A stretch of 29,151 bases of DNA, from positions 1 through 29,151 of the forward strand of contig CAYSPU010000040.1 in NCBI GenBank assembly GCA_964432995.1. The letters are read 5' to 3'. The notes beneath the pieces are model-generated. The model had not been told where the DNA came from. It made no database searches and saw only the letters and a program-made list of their open reading frames with translations. Source of the stretch: CAYSPU01 sp964432995. Lineage in GTDB: Bacteria; Verrucomicrobiota; Verrucomicrobiia; Limisphaerales; JAHDYP01. The translations under genes and the position numbers were made by a program. Below are positions 1-8,279 of the stretch, one piece after another (position 1 is the stretch's first letter; each line of letters starts with the position of its first letter).

Positions 1-2316
1 TTCGAGACGGTGACGGGCTACACGCGAGAGGAACTGCTGGGCATGAACTTCTGGGACACGGTGCACCCGGAATTCCGAGACACGGTCCGGGAGCGCGGTC
101 TGGCGCGGTGTCAGGGAGAGCATCCCCCGGAGCAGTATGAGTTCAAGGTCCTCACGAAGACGGGCCAGGCACGCTGGGTGGAACTCCGGGCCAGCCCGAT
201 CGAGTTGGAAGGGAGCCCGGCCGTCCTGGCCACGCTCTTCGATATTACCAACCGGAAGCATGCGGAGGAGGAACTGCGCCGATCCGAGCGGAACAAGACC
301 GTTTTGAACCACATTGCCGGCATCTTCCTCGCCGTTCCCGACGACGAGATGTACGAACAGGTCCTGGCGGTCGTCCAGGAAGCGCTGGAAAGCAAGTTTG
401 GCCTCTTCGGTTTCCTTGCGGAAAACGGAGACCTGGTGATCCCCAGCATGAGCCAGGAGGTGTGGACACAGTGCCGGGTGCCGGGCAAGTCCGTCGTTTT
501 TCCGCCAGCCAGTTGGGGGGAGAGCCTGTGGGGGAGTGCGATCCGTGAGAAGCGAGCATTCCGTTCGGATGGCCCCTTTCACACACCGGAAGGTCACATC
601 CGCATCAGCCACTTCCTGGTGGCACCGGTGGTTTTCGGGAGCCAGACCATCGGCCTCCTCTCGGTGGCGAACGACCGGCACGGCTTCACCGAGGAAGACC
701 AGGGGCTTCTGGAGAGCATCGCCGCCTATGTCTCCCCCATTCTCCACGCCAGGATCGAACGGGACCGCAATGAGCAGAAACGGCGGAGCGCGGAGGACAC
801 CCTGCGCAAGCTGTCGCGCGCGGTGGAACAGAGCCCGGCCTCGATCGTCGTCACCGACGTCTCGGGCAACATCGAATACGTCAATCCGAAGTTTACCGAA
901 CTCACGGGCTACACCTCCGCGGAAGCCCTCGGCAAGAATCCGCGCATCCTCAAATCGGGTGAGCTGCCGGCCCAGGAATACGCGCGGCTCTGGCAGACCA
1001 TCACCGCGGGCAAGGAATGGCGCGGCGAGTTCCACAACCGCAAGAAGAGCGGGGAACTCTACTGGGAGCTGGCGTCGATTTCCCCGATTCACGATGCGAC
1101 AGGGAGCATCACCCATTTCGTGGCCGTCAAGGAGGACATCACGGAACGCCGACGACTGGAGGACGAGTTCCGGCAGGCGCAGAAGCTCGAGGCGGTCGGC
1201 AGGCTGGCCGGAGGGGTGGCCCATGATTTCAACAATATCCTCACGGCCATCCTCATGAATCTGAGCCTGCTGCGGAGCACTGGCCAGTTGGCCCCCGAGA
1301 TGATCGAGGGATTGGAGGAACTGCAGCGCGAGGCCAATCGGGCCGCGAGTCTAACCCGGCAACTGCTGGTCTTCAGCCGTCGGCATGTGCTGGACGCGAA
1401 GCCCCTGGATCTGAACGAGGTGGTCGGCAATCTGACCAAGATGCTCCGTCGGTTGATCGGCGAAGACGTTGAGCTCGTGTTCCAGGGGCAGCCGAGCAGC
1501 TTGTGGGTCAGGGCGGACCCCGGCATGATGGACCAGATCCTCATGAATCTCTGCGTGAATGCTCGCGACGCCATGCCGGACGGCGGTCGCCTGACCATCA
1601 GCACCCGGCCGGTCGAATTCGTCGAGGACCGCCCCCACAAACCCTCGGGGGAGTATATCTGCCTGTCGGTCGCCGACACGGGCTGCGGCATGGATGAGGA
1701 GACGAAGAAGCACCTCTTCGAGCCGTTCTTCACCACCAAAGAGGTCGGCAAAGGAACGGGACTGGGCTTGGCCACCGTGCACAGCATCGTGAATCAGCAC
1801 CGGGGATGGATCGAAGTCGAGAGCGCCCGCGGCATGGGGAGCGCGTTCCGGGTCTACCTTCCGGCCTTGCGAGGAGCGGGGCCGGAACAGCCTGACGACG
1901 ACCGCTCGTGGGTCCGCGGCGGCCACGAGACGATTCTGTTGGTGGAAGACGACCCGGCCTTGCGGCGTCTGGCGGCTCTGGGCTTGCGGAAGCTGGGGTA
2001 TGCCGTCCTGGAGAGCGCAACCGGCTCGGAGGCCTTGCGGCTCTGGCAGCAATACCGGCAACGAATCGACCTGCTCTTCGCCGACATGGTGCTGCCGGGA
2101 GGGATGACCGGGCTCGATCTGGCCGAACGCTTCCTGAAAGAGAAAGCCGGCCTGAGTGTCCTCGTGACGAGCGGCTATAGCGCGGAACGAGCCAAACCTG
2201 ACCTCCTTGCGGCCAAAGGTATGGTCTACCTCGCCAAGCCGTATGAGGCCGCAGGCATGGCCCGGGCGGTGCGGTGTTGCCTCGATCACCCTCCGCGCCT
2301 TCCGGAGAATCCATAA
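1..2316 (+). CDS. Hybrid sensor histidine kinase, PAS-GAF-PAS-HisKA-HATPase-REC (5' end outside window)
   Basis: The frame is open from base 1 and starts inside a PAS domain, so the true start is upstream. Residues here count from the GTG at base 10. In order: the rest of a PAS domain (1-80), a GAF-like domain (95-250), a second PAS with PAC tail (265-385), a HisKA dimerisation helix with phospho-acceptor H405 in GGVAHDFNN, and an HATPase domain. The ATPase shows an N box (MNLCVNARDAM, 512-522), G1 (DTGCGMD, 556-562), F box (FEPFFTTK) and G2 (GKGTGLGLA, 580-588). The C-terminal receiver (640-757) has acidic residues near 647-648, acceptor D692 and K743. No membrane segment is visible in the part present. 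It lies 3 bases upstream of a response regulator, so the two are probably co-transcribed. The internal receiver suggests a phosphorelay or autoregulation; the signal is unknown. Confidence 0.95.
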   Translation, partial: FETVTGYTREELLGMNFWDTVHPEFRDTVRERGLARCQGEHPPEQYEFKVLTKTGQARWVELRASPIELEGSPAVLATLFDITNRKHAEEELRRSERNKTVLNHIAGIFLAVPDDEMYEQVLAVVQEALESKFGLFGFLAENGDLVIPSMSQEVWTQCRVPGKSVVFPPASWGESLWGSAIREKRAFRSDGPFHTPEGHIRISHFLVAPVVFGSQTIGLLSVANDRHGFTEEDQGLLESIAAYVSPILHARIERDRNEQKRRSAEDTLRKLSRAVEQSPASIVVTDVSGNIEYVNPKFTELTGYTSAEALGKNPRILKSGELPAQEYARLWQTITAGKEWRGEFHNRKKSGELYWELASISPIHDATGSITHFVAVKEDITERRRLEDEFRQAQKLEAVGRLAGGVAHDFNNILTAILMNLSLLRSTGQLAPEMIEGLEELQREANRAASLTRQLLVFSRRHVLDAKPLDLNEVVGNLTKMLRRLIGEDVELVFQGQPSSLWVRADPGMMDQILMNLCVNARDAMPDGGRLTISTRPVEFVEDRPHKPSGEYICLSVADTGCGMDEETKKHLFEPFFTTKEVGKGTGLGLATVHSIVNQHRGWIEVESARGMGSAFRVYLPALRGAGPEQPDDDRSWVRGGHETILLVEDDPALRRLAALGLRKLGYAVLESATGSEALRLWQQYRQRIDLLFADMVLPGGMTGLDLAERFLKEKAGLSVLVTSGYSAERAKPDLLAAKGMVYLAKPYEAAGMARAVRCCLDHPPRLPENP

Positions 2317-2319
2317 TCC

Positions 2320-2967
2320 ATGAATACACGAGTGGTGATGGTCGACGATCATCCGATGATGCGGGCGGGATTGCGTCAAGTGCTCGAGCAGCAGCCGGGC
2401 CTGACGGTCGCGGGCGAGTTCTCCACCGGCCAGGAGGCGTTGGCCGCGATCGGGAACCTGGCGCCGGATCTGGTGATCATGGATGTCCATCTGCCCGACC
2501 GGAGCGGCCTCGAGATTTCGCGCCAACTGCTCGCCGACGGCTCCCCACTCAAGATCATTGTGCTCTCGGCCGACAGCGACCGGGCGCTGGTCGACGAGGC
2601 TCTGCAGATCGGCGTCTGTGGGTATCTGCTGAAGAACAGCGCCGCTGATGAACTGGCCCGGGCGCTCCGCTTGGTTATGGAGGGCAGGTTGTACCTCTGC
2701 CCAGAACTCGCGTCCTCGGTTCTTGGGGACTACCGCAAAGCGCTGACCGCCCGAAAGTCCGCGGCCGAGCCAGCGCTCACGGACCGCGAGAAGCAGGTCC
2801 TCCGACTGCTCGCCGAAGGCTTGCAGAACAAGGAGATCGCCAGCCACCTGAATGTGAGCCCCAAGTCCGTGGAGAAGTCACGAGCGCGACTGATGGACAA
2901 ACTGGGATATCGGAGCGTTGCCGAGCTGACCCGCTACGCTCTCCGCGAGAGGATCATCTCGAGCTGA
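2320..2967 (+). CDS. NarL/FixJ-family response regulator (REC + LuxR-type HTH)
   Basis: This 215-residue transcription factor starts 3 bases after the kinase stop and is its likely partner. The receiver (1-120) has the acidic pair D9/D10, phospho-acceptor D55 in VIMDVHLPD, a switch Ser at 83 and conserved K105. A linker leads to a LuxR/GerE HTH (about 153-195) with the hallmark LTDREKQVLRLLAEGLQNKEI and a recognition-helix region SPKSVEKSRARLMDKLG. Length and layout are standard for the family. Family knowledge says phosphorylation promotes dimerisation and DNA binding. The target genes cannot be read from the window; the chemoreceptor operon 170 bases downstream is a candidate by position only. 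Confidence 0.96.
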   Translation: MNTRVVMVDDHPMMRAGLRQVLEQQPGLTVAGEFSTGQEALAAIGNLAPDLVIMDVHLPDRSGLEISRQLLADGSPLKIIVLSADSDRALVDEALQIGVCGYLLKNSAADELARALRLVMEGRLYLCPELASSVLGDYRKALTARKSAAEPALTDREKQVLRLLAEGLQNKEIASHLNVSPKSVEKSRARLMDKLGYRSVAELTRYALRERIISS

Positions 2968-3140
2968 CGCCATCCGCCGCGCCGACTGCTTCCTTCGGTC
3001 GCTTCTAACCGCCGCCGACCTTCGGCGACGTCCGCGAGGGGTGGGACGCCCCCCACGAGGGGGTGATTCCCCCCACACGACGCGGGTAGGTTGTTCCCCT
3101 CTTCATCAGCGCGGATCTTGTGTCGATCTAGGAGGCGGAA

Positions 3141-5231
3141 ATGCAGAAGAAAGAACGGAGAATGAAACTCGCCACCAGACTCGCTCTCGGTTTTGGCAGC
3201 CTGACCCTCATCGCGGTCGGACTGGGAGTCGCCAGCTACTACGGCTCCGCGCGCAACGCCTTCACCATCCAGAACCTGGCCGACGTCCAAACACCCGCCG
3301 TGGATGCCCTCAAGGGGATCCAGAACGCCATGAACATCATCAAGGCCACGCAGCGGATCATGATGAATCTGGGCATCGACTCGGCGATTCGTCGGCGCCA
3401 GGACGACCTGTTGACCGTCGCCCGCACCGAGTCCGAGGCGGCCGTCGAGCGCTACCAGTCGTTGCCCAAGAACCAGGAAGCGGCAACCCTCTGGCAGCAG
3501 TTCCAGACCGAGTGGCAGAGCTGGTGCAAGGAGAACACCGAGTTTCTTCGCCTCTTCCGCGAAGTCGAAGCGCTGCAGGTCGGCAATCCCCTCCAGCTCG
3601 AGGGCGAGCTCGCCCGCTTCCGGGGCGACCACTACAAGCTGGAAGACCAGCTCCACGACATGTGTCAGAGTCAGAAGATGTTCGAGGGGGGAGAAGACCC
3701 GGCCGCCTGCGGATTCGGAAAGTGGAAGGCGACGCAGAAGATCGAGAACCCCGAGATCGTCAGGCTCCTCCAGGACATCAACCTCTCCCACGGCAGATTC
3801 CATGCGTCCGTGAAGACGGCCAAGGACCTGGCGAAGGCTGGGGATGCCGAAGGCGCGCGGAAGGCTCTAACCGACGAAGTGAAGCCCGCAGCGGAGCAGA
3901 CCCTTTCGTGCTTCGACGAGATGCTGGAGGTTTCCGCCGCAGCCATGGTCCTGGGTGAAGACATGAAGCGCCAGGCGCTCGAAGCTTGCCGGGTCCCTCA
4001 GCGCCGGGCCGAAGATCTCCTCGAGCAGCTCGTGAAGCTGACCTTCGACCAGGCGACGCGGCACGCTCGGGAGACCCGGTCGATGGCCGCGTTCTTCAGG
4101 ACCCTCTCCTTGACTCTGGTGCTGGTCGGTCTGGGCGCCGGCCTGGCATTGACCATCGGAATCACCCGGTCGGTCACGCGTCCGATACGATCCGCGGCCG
4201 AGTCCCTCTCCGTCGGGGCCGACCAGACGGCGGCCGCGGCAGCGCAGGTGTCCACGGCAAGTCAGTCCCTGGCGGAAGGCGCCAGTGAGCAGGCGGCCTC
4301 GCTGGAGGAAACGAGCTCCTCCCTCGAGGAGATGGCCAGCACGACGAAGCGCAACGCGGAGAGCGCGCTCACCGTTAACCAGCTCGCCCGGCAGGCTCGG
4401 TTGGCAGCCGAGACCGGCGTCGCCGATATGCGGGCTATGAGCGCCGCCATGGACGACATGAAGGACTCCAGTGACGACATCGCCAGGATCATCAAGACGA
4501 TCGATGACGTAGCGTTCCAGACCAATCTGCTGGCGTTGAACGCCGCCGTGGAGGCCGCGCGCGCCGGCGAGGCCGGAATGGGATTCGCCGTGGTCGCCGA
4601 CGAAGTGCGCGGCTTGGCCCAGCGCGCCGCTCATGCAGCCAAGGAGACTTCCGCCAAGATCGAGGGGGCGATCGGCAAGACCGCCCAAGGCGTGCAGCTC
4701 AGCGCCAAGGTCGCCTCAAGCCTGGAGAGCATCGTCGAGAAAGCTCGTCAGGTGGACGAGTTGGCCGCCGAGGTGGCCACGGCATCTCAAGAACAGAGCC
4801 AGGGCATCGAACAGGTCAACATCGCGGTCAGCCAGATGGACAAGGTGACGCAATCCAACGCCGCCAGCGCCGAGGAAAGCGCATCGGCCGCGGAAGAACT
4901 CACCGCGCAGGCGGAGACCCTCCGCGATGCCGTGGCCGGGCTCTCGTCTCTCGTCGATGGCGCGAATTCCGGGTCCAGACCTTCGACAAGCAGGACGCCT
5001 CGAGCACGGGCGAATGGGGACGGTCCCCGAGAGATCATTCCCCTGGGCACGCGTTCCCTCTCGCCGGGTCGGTCCGCAGGCCCGGCAGCTCGTGCTTCAC
5101 GCAGCAGCACCCCCTCCAGGCTTGGCGAACCAACAGATCCCCTCCACATGCTCACCTCCATTCACACCATGCCAGACGCCCTTCACGAGCTGAAGTTTTC
5201 CACTCCATCCACCGAAGGCAACAGACCATGA
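3141..5231 (+). CDS. Methyl-accepting chemotaxis protein with extracytoplasmic CZB-like zinc-binding domain
   Basis: A 696-residue transmembrane chemoreceptor. The start is supported by AGGAGG five bases upstream; an ATG at 3162 is an alternative without a good ribosome site. TM1 is about 14-34, TM2 about 319-342. The loop between them holds a helical sensor region with a CZB-like signature: H164 in GDHYKLEDQ, C190 in ACGFGKW, then H217 and H221. This is the 3-His/1-Cys zinc pattern of CZB domains, here placed outside the membrane. A short HAMP-like RPIR segment runs directly into the signalling coiled coil. The hairpin tip (about 452-500, with FQTNLLALNAAVEAARAGEA) is the CheA/CheW contact. 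The tail (600-696) is Ser/Arg/Pro-rich, with no obvious CheR-tethering pentapeptide. The ligand is unknown; Zn or an oxidant such as hypochlorite is suggested by the family. Confidence 0.93.
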   Translation: MQKKERRMKLATRLALGFGSLTLIAVGLGVASYYGSARNAFTIQNLADVQTPAVDALKGIQNAMNIIKATQRIMMNLGIDSAIRRRQDDLLTVARTESEAAVERYQSLPKNQEAATLWQQFQTEWQSWCKENTEFLRLFREVEALQVGNPLQLEGELARFRGDHYKLEDQLHDMCQSQKMFEGGEDPAACGFGKWKATQKIENPEIVRLLQDINLSHGRFHASVKTAKDLAKAGDAEGARKALTDEVKPAAEQTLSCFDEMLEVSAAAMVLGEDMKRQALEACRVPQRRAEDLLEQLVKLTFDQATRHARETRSMAAFFRTLSLTLVLVGLGAGLALTIGITRSVTRPIRSAAESLSVGADQTAAAAAQVSTASQSLAEGASEQAASLEETSSSLEEMASTTKRNAESALTVNQLARQARLAAETGVADMRAMSAAMDDMKDSSDDIARIIKTIDDVAFQTNLLALNAAVEAARAGEAGMGFAVVADEVRGLAQRAAHAAKETSAKIEGAIGKTAQGVQLSAKVASSLESIVEKARQVDELAAEVATASQEQSQGIEQVNIAVSQMDKVTQSNAASAEESASAAEELTAQAETLRDAVAGLSSLVDGANSGSRPSTSRTPRARANGDGPREIIPLGTRSLSPGRSAGPAARASRSSTPSRLGEPTDPLHMLTSIHTMPDALHELKFSTPSTEGNRP

Positions 5232-6964
5232 ACAACCTGAAACTCGCCACCAAACTCCATCTGCTGACTGCCGCGCTGCTCGCGCTCGCCGTAACGGTCG
5301 GGGTCACTGAACTCATTGGCATCCGGAAGACCAACAGGGGTCTGGAAACGGTCTACCGCGACCGTGTTGTTCCGCTGAAACAACTCAAGTCGATCGCGGA
5401 TGACTACGCGGTGTTCATGATTGACGCCGTGAACAAAGCCAACGCCGGCCTCTTCACCGCGGAGGATACCCTCAAGGGAATCCAGGCCGCCGACGAACGG
5501 ATCAAGAAGAACTGGAAGGACTACATGGCCACCACCCTGACCGCGGAAGAACTCCGCTTGGCGCACCAGGCCGAACAGCTTTTCGGAGCGGCCGACGTTT
5601 CGGTGGTGAACCTGCAGCAGCATCTGTCCGGGAAATCAGGCTCTCTGAAAGACACCTTGAGCGACTACGATGGCCCCCTGTATCAGAGCATCGATCCGAT
5701 CAGCGGCAAAGTCACCGAGCTGGTGGAACTCCAGCTTCGGGAGGCCGAGCGGGAGTACCGCGCAGCAGAAAGCCGCTATGCGACTCTGCTCAAGCTCTCC
5801 ACGGGTCTGCTGATCGGCGGGATTCTCCTGGGGGGCGGCTTCGGCTGGTGGATGGCCCGCTCGATCAGTCGGCCGCTCAAGCGCGCGACCGACGCTCTGT
5901 CCGCGGGAGCCGAGCAGACGGCCGCGGCCGCGGCGCAGGTATCCGCCGCCAGTCAGTCCTTGGCGGAAGGAGCCAGCGAACAGGCGGCCTCGCTGGAAGA
6001 AACGAGCTCATCGCTCGAAGAGATGTCCAGCATGACGAAACGCAACGCCGAAACGGCCGCCCAGGTGAAGACACTGGGCAGCCAGGCCCGCCAAGCCGGC
6101 GACATCGGCGTGAGGGACATGGCTGAAATGACGACCGCCATGGAAGCCATCAAGGCGTCCAGCGACGATATTGGCAAGATCATCAGGACCATCGATGAGA
6201 TCGCCTTCCAGACGAACATCCTGGCGCTCAATGCCGCCGTCGAGGCCGCCCGGGCGGGTGAAGCCGGAATGGGTTTTGCCGTCGTGGCGGACGAAGTGCG
6301 CAGCCTGGCGCAGCGTTGTGCCCAGGCAGCCAAGGAGACCGCCGCCAGGATCGAAGACGCCGTGCACAAGAGTGCCCGCGGGACCGAAATCAGTGGGAGG
6401 GTCGCCAAGAGTCTGGAGGAGATTGTAGGCAAAGCTCGCCAAGTGGACGAACTGGCCGCCGAGGTGGCGTCCGCTTCCCAGGAACAGAGCCAGGGTATCG
6501 CGCAGGTGAACACGGCCGTCACCCAGATGGACAAGGTGACGCAAGCCAATGCGGCCAGCGCGGAAGAGAGTGCCAGCGCCGCCGAGGAACTCAACGCCCA
6601 GGCCGAAGGATTGAGAGAGGTCGTGGCCGGGATGCTCCGGCTGGTGAATGGCGGCCAGGCAGCTCGGGATCACGGGACGGCGCCGCGCGCACCGACGGCA
6701 GGTCGGAGAGCCGACCTGCTGGTCGCCCTGCCGGCAAGGAAACGGGCGCCGGGGAACGGCGCTGCGGTTGTGCCTCGTGCCACCGAGTCGACCGCAGCAG
6801 CGGCATCCTCCTCTGGCAGGTCTCTGGACCGTAACCGCCCGCTGGGAGGTGGCTTCGAGGAATTCCAGCTTGCCGCAGCGCAGAGGCTCCGCTCTGGCAT
6901 ACGGAACGATACGCAACTCGGCAGGAGATGTTCTTCTACTCGCTCAACACTGGTGATCACCTGA
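5228..6964 (+). CDS. Methyl-accepting chemotaxis protein, paralogue of the upstream receptor
   Basis: A 578-residue chemoreceptor starting in an ATGA overlap with the preceding receptor, so translation is coupled. TM1 is about 9-31. A short helical 4HB_MCP-like sensor region (32-185) precedes TM2 (188-209). No CZB signature is present. From residue 223 to 470 the signalling domain is nearly collinear with the upstream paralogue (shared TAAAAAQVS, SLAEGASEQAASLEETSS and the FQTNILALNAAVEAARAGEA tip), so the pair differ mainly in the sensor. As in its neighbour, a canonical two-helix HAMP is not obvious. The tail includes GGGFEEF at 540-546, an aromatic/acidic motif of the kind that can end receptors, followed by an odd 32-residue Arg/Ser-rich extension that overlaps the next gene by 37 bases. 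Confidence 0.93.
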   Translation: MNNLKLATKLHLLTAALLALAVTVGVTELIGIRKTNRGLETVYRDRVVPLKQLKSIADDYAVFMIDAVNKANAGLFTAEDTLKGIQAADERIKKNWKDYMATTLTAEELRLAHQAEQLFGAADVSVVNLQQHLSGKSGSLKDTLSDYDGPLYQSIDPISGKVTELVELQLREAEREYRAAESRYATLLKLSTGLLIGGILLGGGFGWWMARSISRPLKRATDALSAGAEQTAAAAAQVSAASQSLAEGASEQAASLEETSSSLEEMSSMTKRNAETAAQVKTLGSQARQAGDIGVRDMAEMTTAMEAIKASSDDIGKIIRTIDEIAFQTNILALNAAVEAARAGEAGMGFAVVADEVRSLAQRCAQAAKETAARIEDAVHKSARGTEISGRVAKSLEEIVGKARQVDELAAEVASASQEQSQGIAQVNTAVTQMDKVTQANAASAEESASAAEELNAQAEGLREVVAGMLRLVNGGQAARDHGTAPRAPTAGRRADLLVALPARKRAPGNGAAVVPRATESTAAAASSSGRSLDRNRPLGGGFEEFQLAAAQRLRSGIRNDTQLGRRCSSTRSTLVIT

Positions 6965-7392
6965 GGTTCCCGGAAACAGGCGTGAAGGCTGCGACGTTGA
7001 TCCTGCTGCACCGGTTGGCAGCCAAGGGTGGTCGGTTGCCGCCACCATACGCTGCTTTCGAGGTCGAAGTCCTCCACTCAGGTGTCGGGACCCTGTTCAC
7101 TCTGAGCCGGGAGGGACTTCCGGTCTCGACATGCGGACTTGCGTGGGCCCGTGAGGGGACGTCCCACATTTGGGATTGTCTGGAGTGGTTGTACCTCAGC
7201 TTATCGGACCAGTTCGCTTGGCTGATGGCGGCCCGGCACGCCCCGGAGCAGCCGGTGGAATTGCCCTGGCTTGCGGAGATGCTGCACCCGGCTTTCCCGA
7301 TTGCCGCAGGCGGAAGCACCCTCGGCTGGCTCGGCGATTTTGAGCGCTGCCTCGGCTGGACGATCCTACTCAGCCGCGGTGCGCGGGCCTGA
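6928..7392 (+). CDS. Conserved-looking hypothetical protein (154 aa)
   Basis: I do not recognise a domain. The 154-residue product is rich in Trp and Leu (GTSHIWDCLEWLYLSLSDQF, LGWLGDFERCLGWTIL), soluble, and has no signal peptide. Codon use and amino-acid composition look like a real protein rather than a shadow. The ATG is directly preceded by AGGAG with no spacer, so translation may instead depend on coupling to the chemoreceptor frame it overlaps by 37 bases. Placement after two receptors suggests the same transcript, but nothing in the sequence ties it to chemotaxis. Confidence 0.6.
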   Translation: MFFYSLNTGDHLRFPETGVKAATLILLHRLAAKGGRLPPPYAAFEVEVLHSGVGTLFTLSREGLPVSTCGLAWAREGTSHIWDCLEWLYLSLSDQFAWLMAARHAPEQPVELPWLAEMLHPAFPIAAGGSTLGWLGDFERCLGWTILLSRGARA

Positions 7393-7584
7393 AGCGGCAG
7401 GACTCTCGCCCGAGCCCCTTTGGGTGCCAGGAAAGGAGGCCGCGCCTACGCGTTTGCAGCCCTGTTGCTCCAGGTTCCTGTGACGTATGGTCTCACCAGG
7501 TCGGCGGCGGATGCGCCCCCCCGTGTCGCGAACCGGCTCGAGCAGTTGGAGAAGACGGTTCAGGCGTTGTCCGCGGCAACGTGA
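7393..7584 (+). pseudogene. Possible C-terminal gene remnant (membrane segment + short coiled coil)
   Basis: After the stop at 7390-7392 the same frame stays open for 63 codons and ends in TGA at 7582. It reads a basic stretch, a hydrophobic run (AYAFAALLLQVPVTYGL), then a heptad-like end NRLEQLEKTVQALSAAT. No ATG is present; only GTG 7480 or TTG 7465 could start it. It looks like the tail of a membrane-anchored protein whose start has been lost, or an unusual readthrough extension of the preceding gene. Low confidence; chance openness in GC-rich DNA is possible. Confidence 0.25.
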
Positions 7585-7622
7585 TGCGGTTGGGCGTGAG
7601 GCGAGACCGGGAGAGGTGTGGC

Positions 7623-8015
7623 TTATGGAGGGGGCGCGGGACTGACCGAGTGGTTCGCCAACACCCGGTTGATGACCCGCGGCAACTCGAGAACGGAGAA
7701 AGGCTTCGGAAGGAAGAAGTCGACCCGGGCCTTCTCCAGCCGGTTGGCATGATCCGGGTCGAGTCGGCCCGAGCTCACGATGATCGGGATCTTGTTCAGT
7801 TCCGGCACGGCCCGGATCCGTTCGATCATTTCGGTGCCGTCGCAATCGGGCATGTAGCTATCGGCGATGATCAGATCGGGTTTGAGTTCCAGGGTTTTGC
7901 GGAGTCCCTCGTTTCCGTCTTTGGCTTCCGCCATGCGGAAGTGCTTCTCCAGGACCCACGACAAGGCCATGCGGACTTCCAGGTCATCGTCTACGAGGAG
8001 TATGAGCGGTTTCAT
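7623..8015 (-). CDS. Single-domain response regulator (CheY-like receiver)
   Basis: A 130-residue stand-alone receiver: acidic triplet D9-D10-D11 (LLVDDDLEV), phospho-acceptor D52 (IIADSYMPDCDG), switch Ser81/82 and K104 in FLPKPF. No output domain follows; a short Pro-rich tail ends it. It is convergent with the chemoreceptor block and could act as a CheY-type or phosphorelay intermediate for the hybrid kinase, but that pairing is inference. About 215 bases between its start and the palindrome at 8231 should carry its promoter; I see no convincing sigma70 hexamers there. Confidence 0.93.
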   Translation of the reverse strand: MKPLILLVDDDLEVRMALSWVLEKHFRMAEAKDGNEGLRKTLELKPDLIIADSYMPDCDGTEMIERIRAVPELNKIPIIVSSGRLDPDHANRLEKARVDFFLPKPFSVLELPRVINRVLANHSVSPAPPP

Positions 8016-8230
8016 TGGAACTCAGCGCACACCGCTGCGCGGAAGAACGCGCTCTCGTTGGAATGGCACGCATTCGGCACATGTACGGCGACGTACCGCT
8101 GCTATCGGCAGATCGCGGGAAGAACTTGAGGAAAAAGTTGAACTGGTGGCAACGAGCAAGGGAACACCCGCTCGAGTCCGCCGAATTCTGGGCGGAACGC
8201 GAATTCGAAGCCTGCTCCCCTCGGGCACTC

Positions 8231-8279
8231 TGAGCCCGGGAATCTCATCCACTCATCCATCGTGAGATTTGCGGGCTAG
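8231..8279. repeat. Dispersed palindrome, copy A (TAGCCCG family)
   Basis: 15-bp arms (8233-8247 and 8263-8277) pair at 13 of 15 positions around a 15-base loop. The whole 49 bases match the copy at 27609-27657 at 43 positions, including the loop, so this is a conserved element and not only a terminator stem. On the minus strand its first bases provide the TAG stop of the heptosyltransferase gene. Confidence 0.85.

Noticed and set aside
1351..2847. 498-codon open frame on the minus strand
   Set aside because: It is antisense to the histidine kinase and regulator, whose motifs are complete; its translation has no recognisable domain and reflects GC-rich codon periodicity.
3030..3080. GC hairpins (GGGGG/CCCCC runs) before the chemoreceptor gene as a terminator
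   Set aside because: No T-run follows and several alternative pairings are possible; not strong enough to call.
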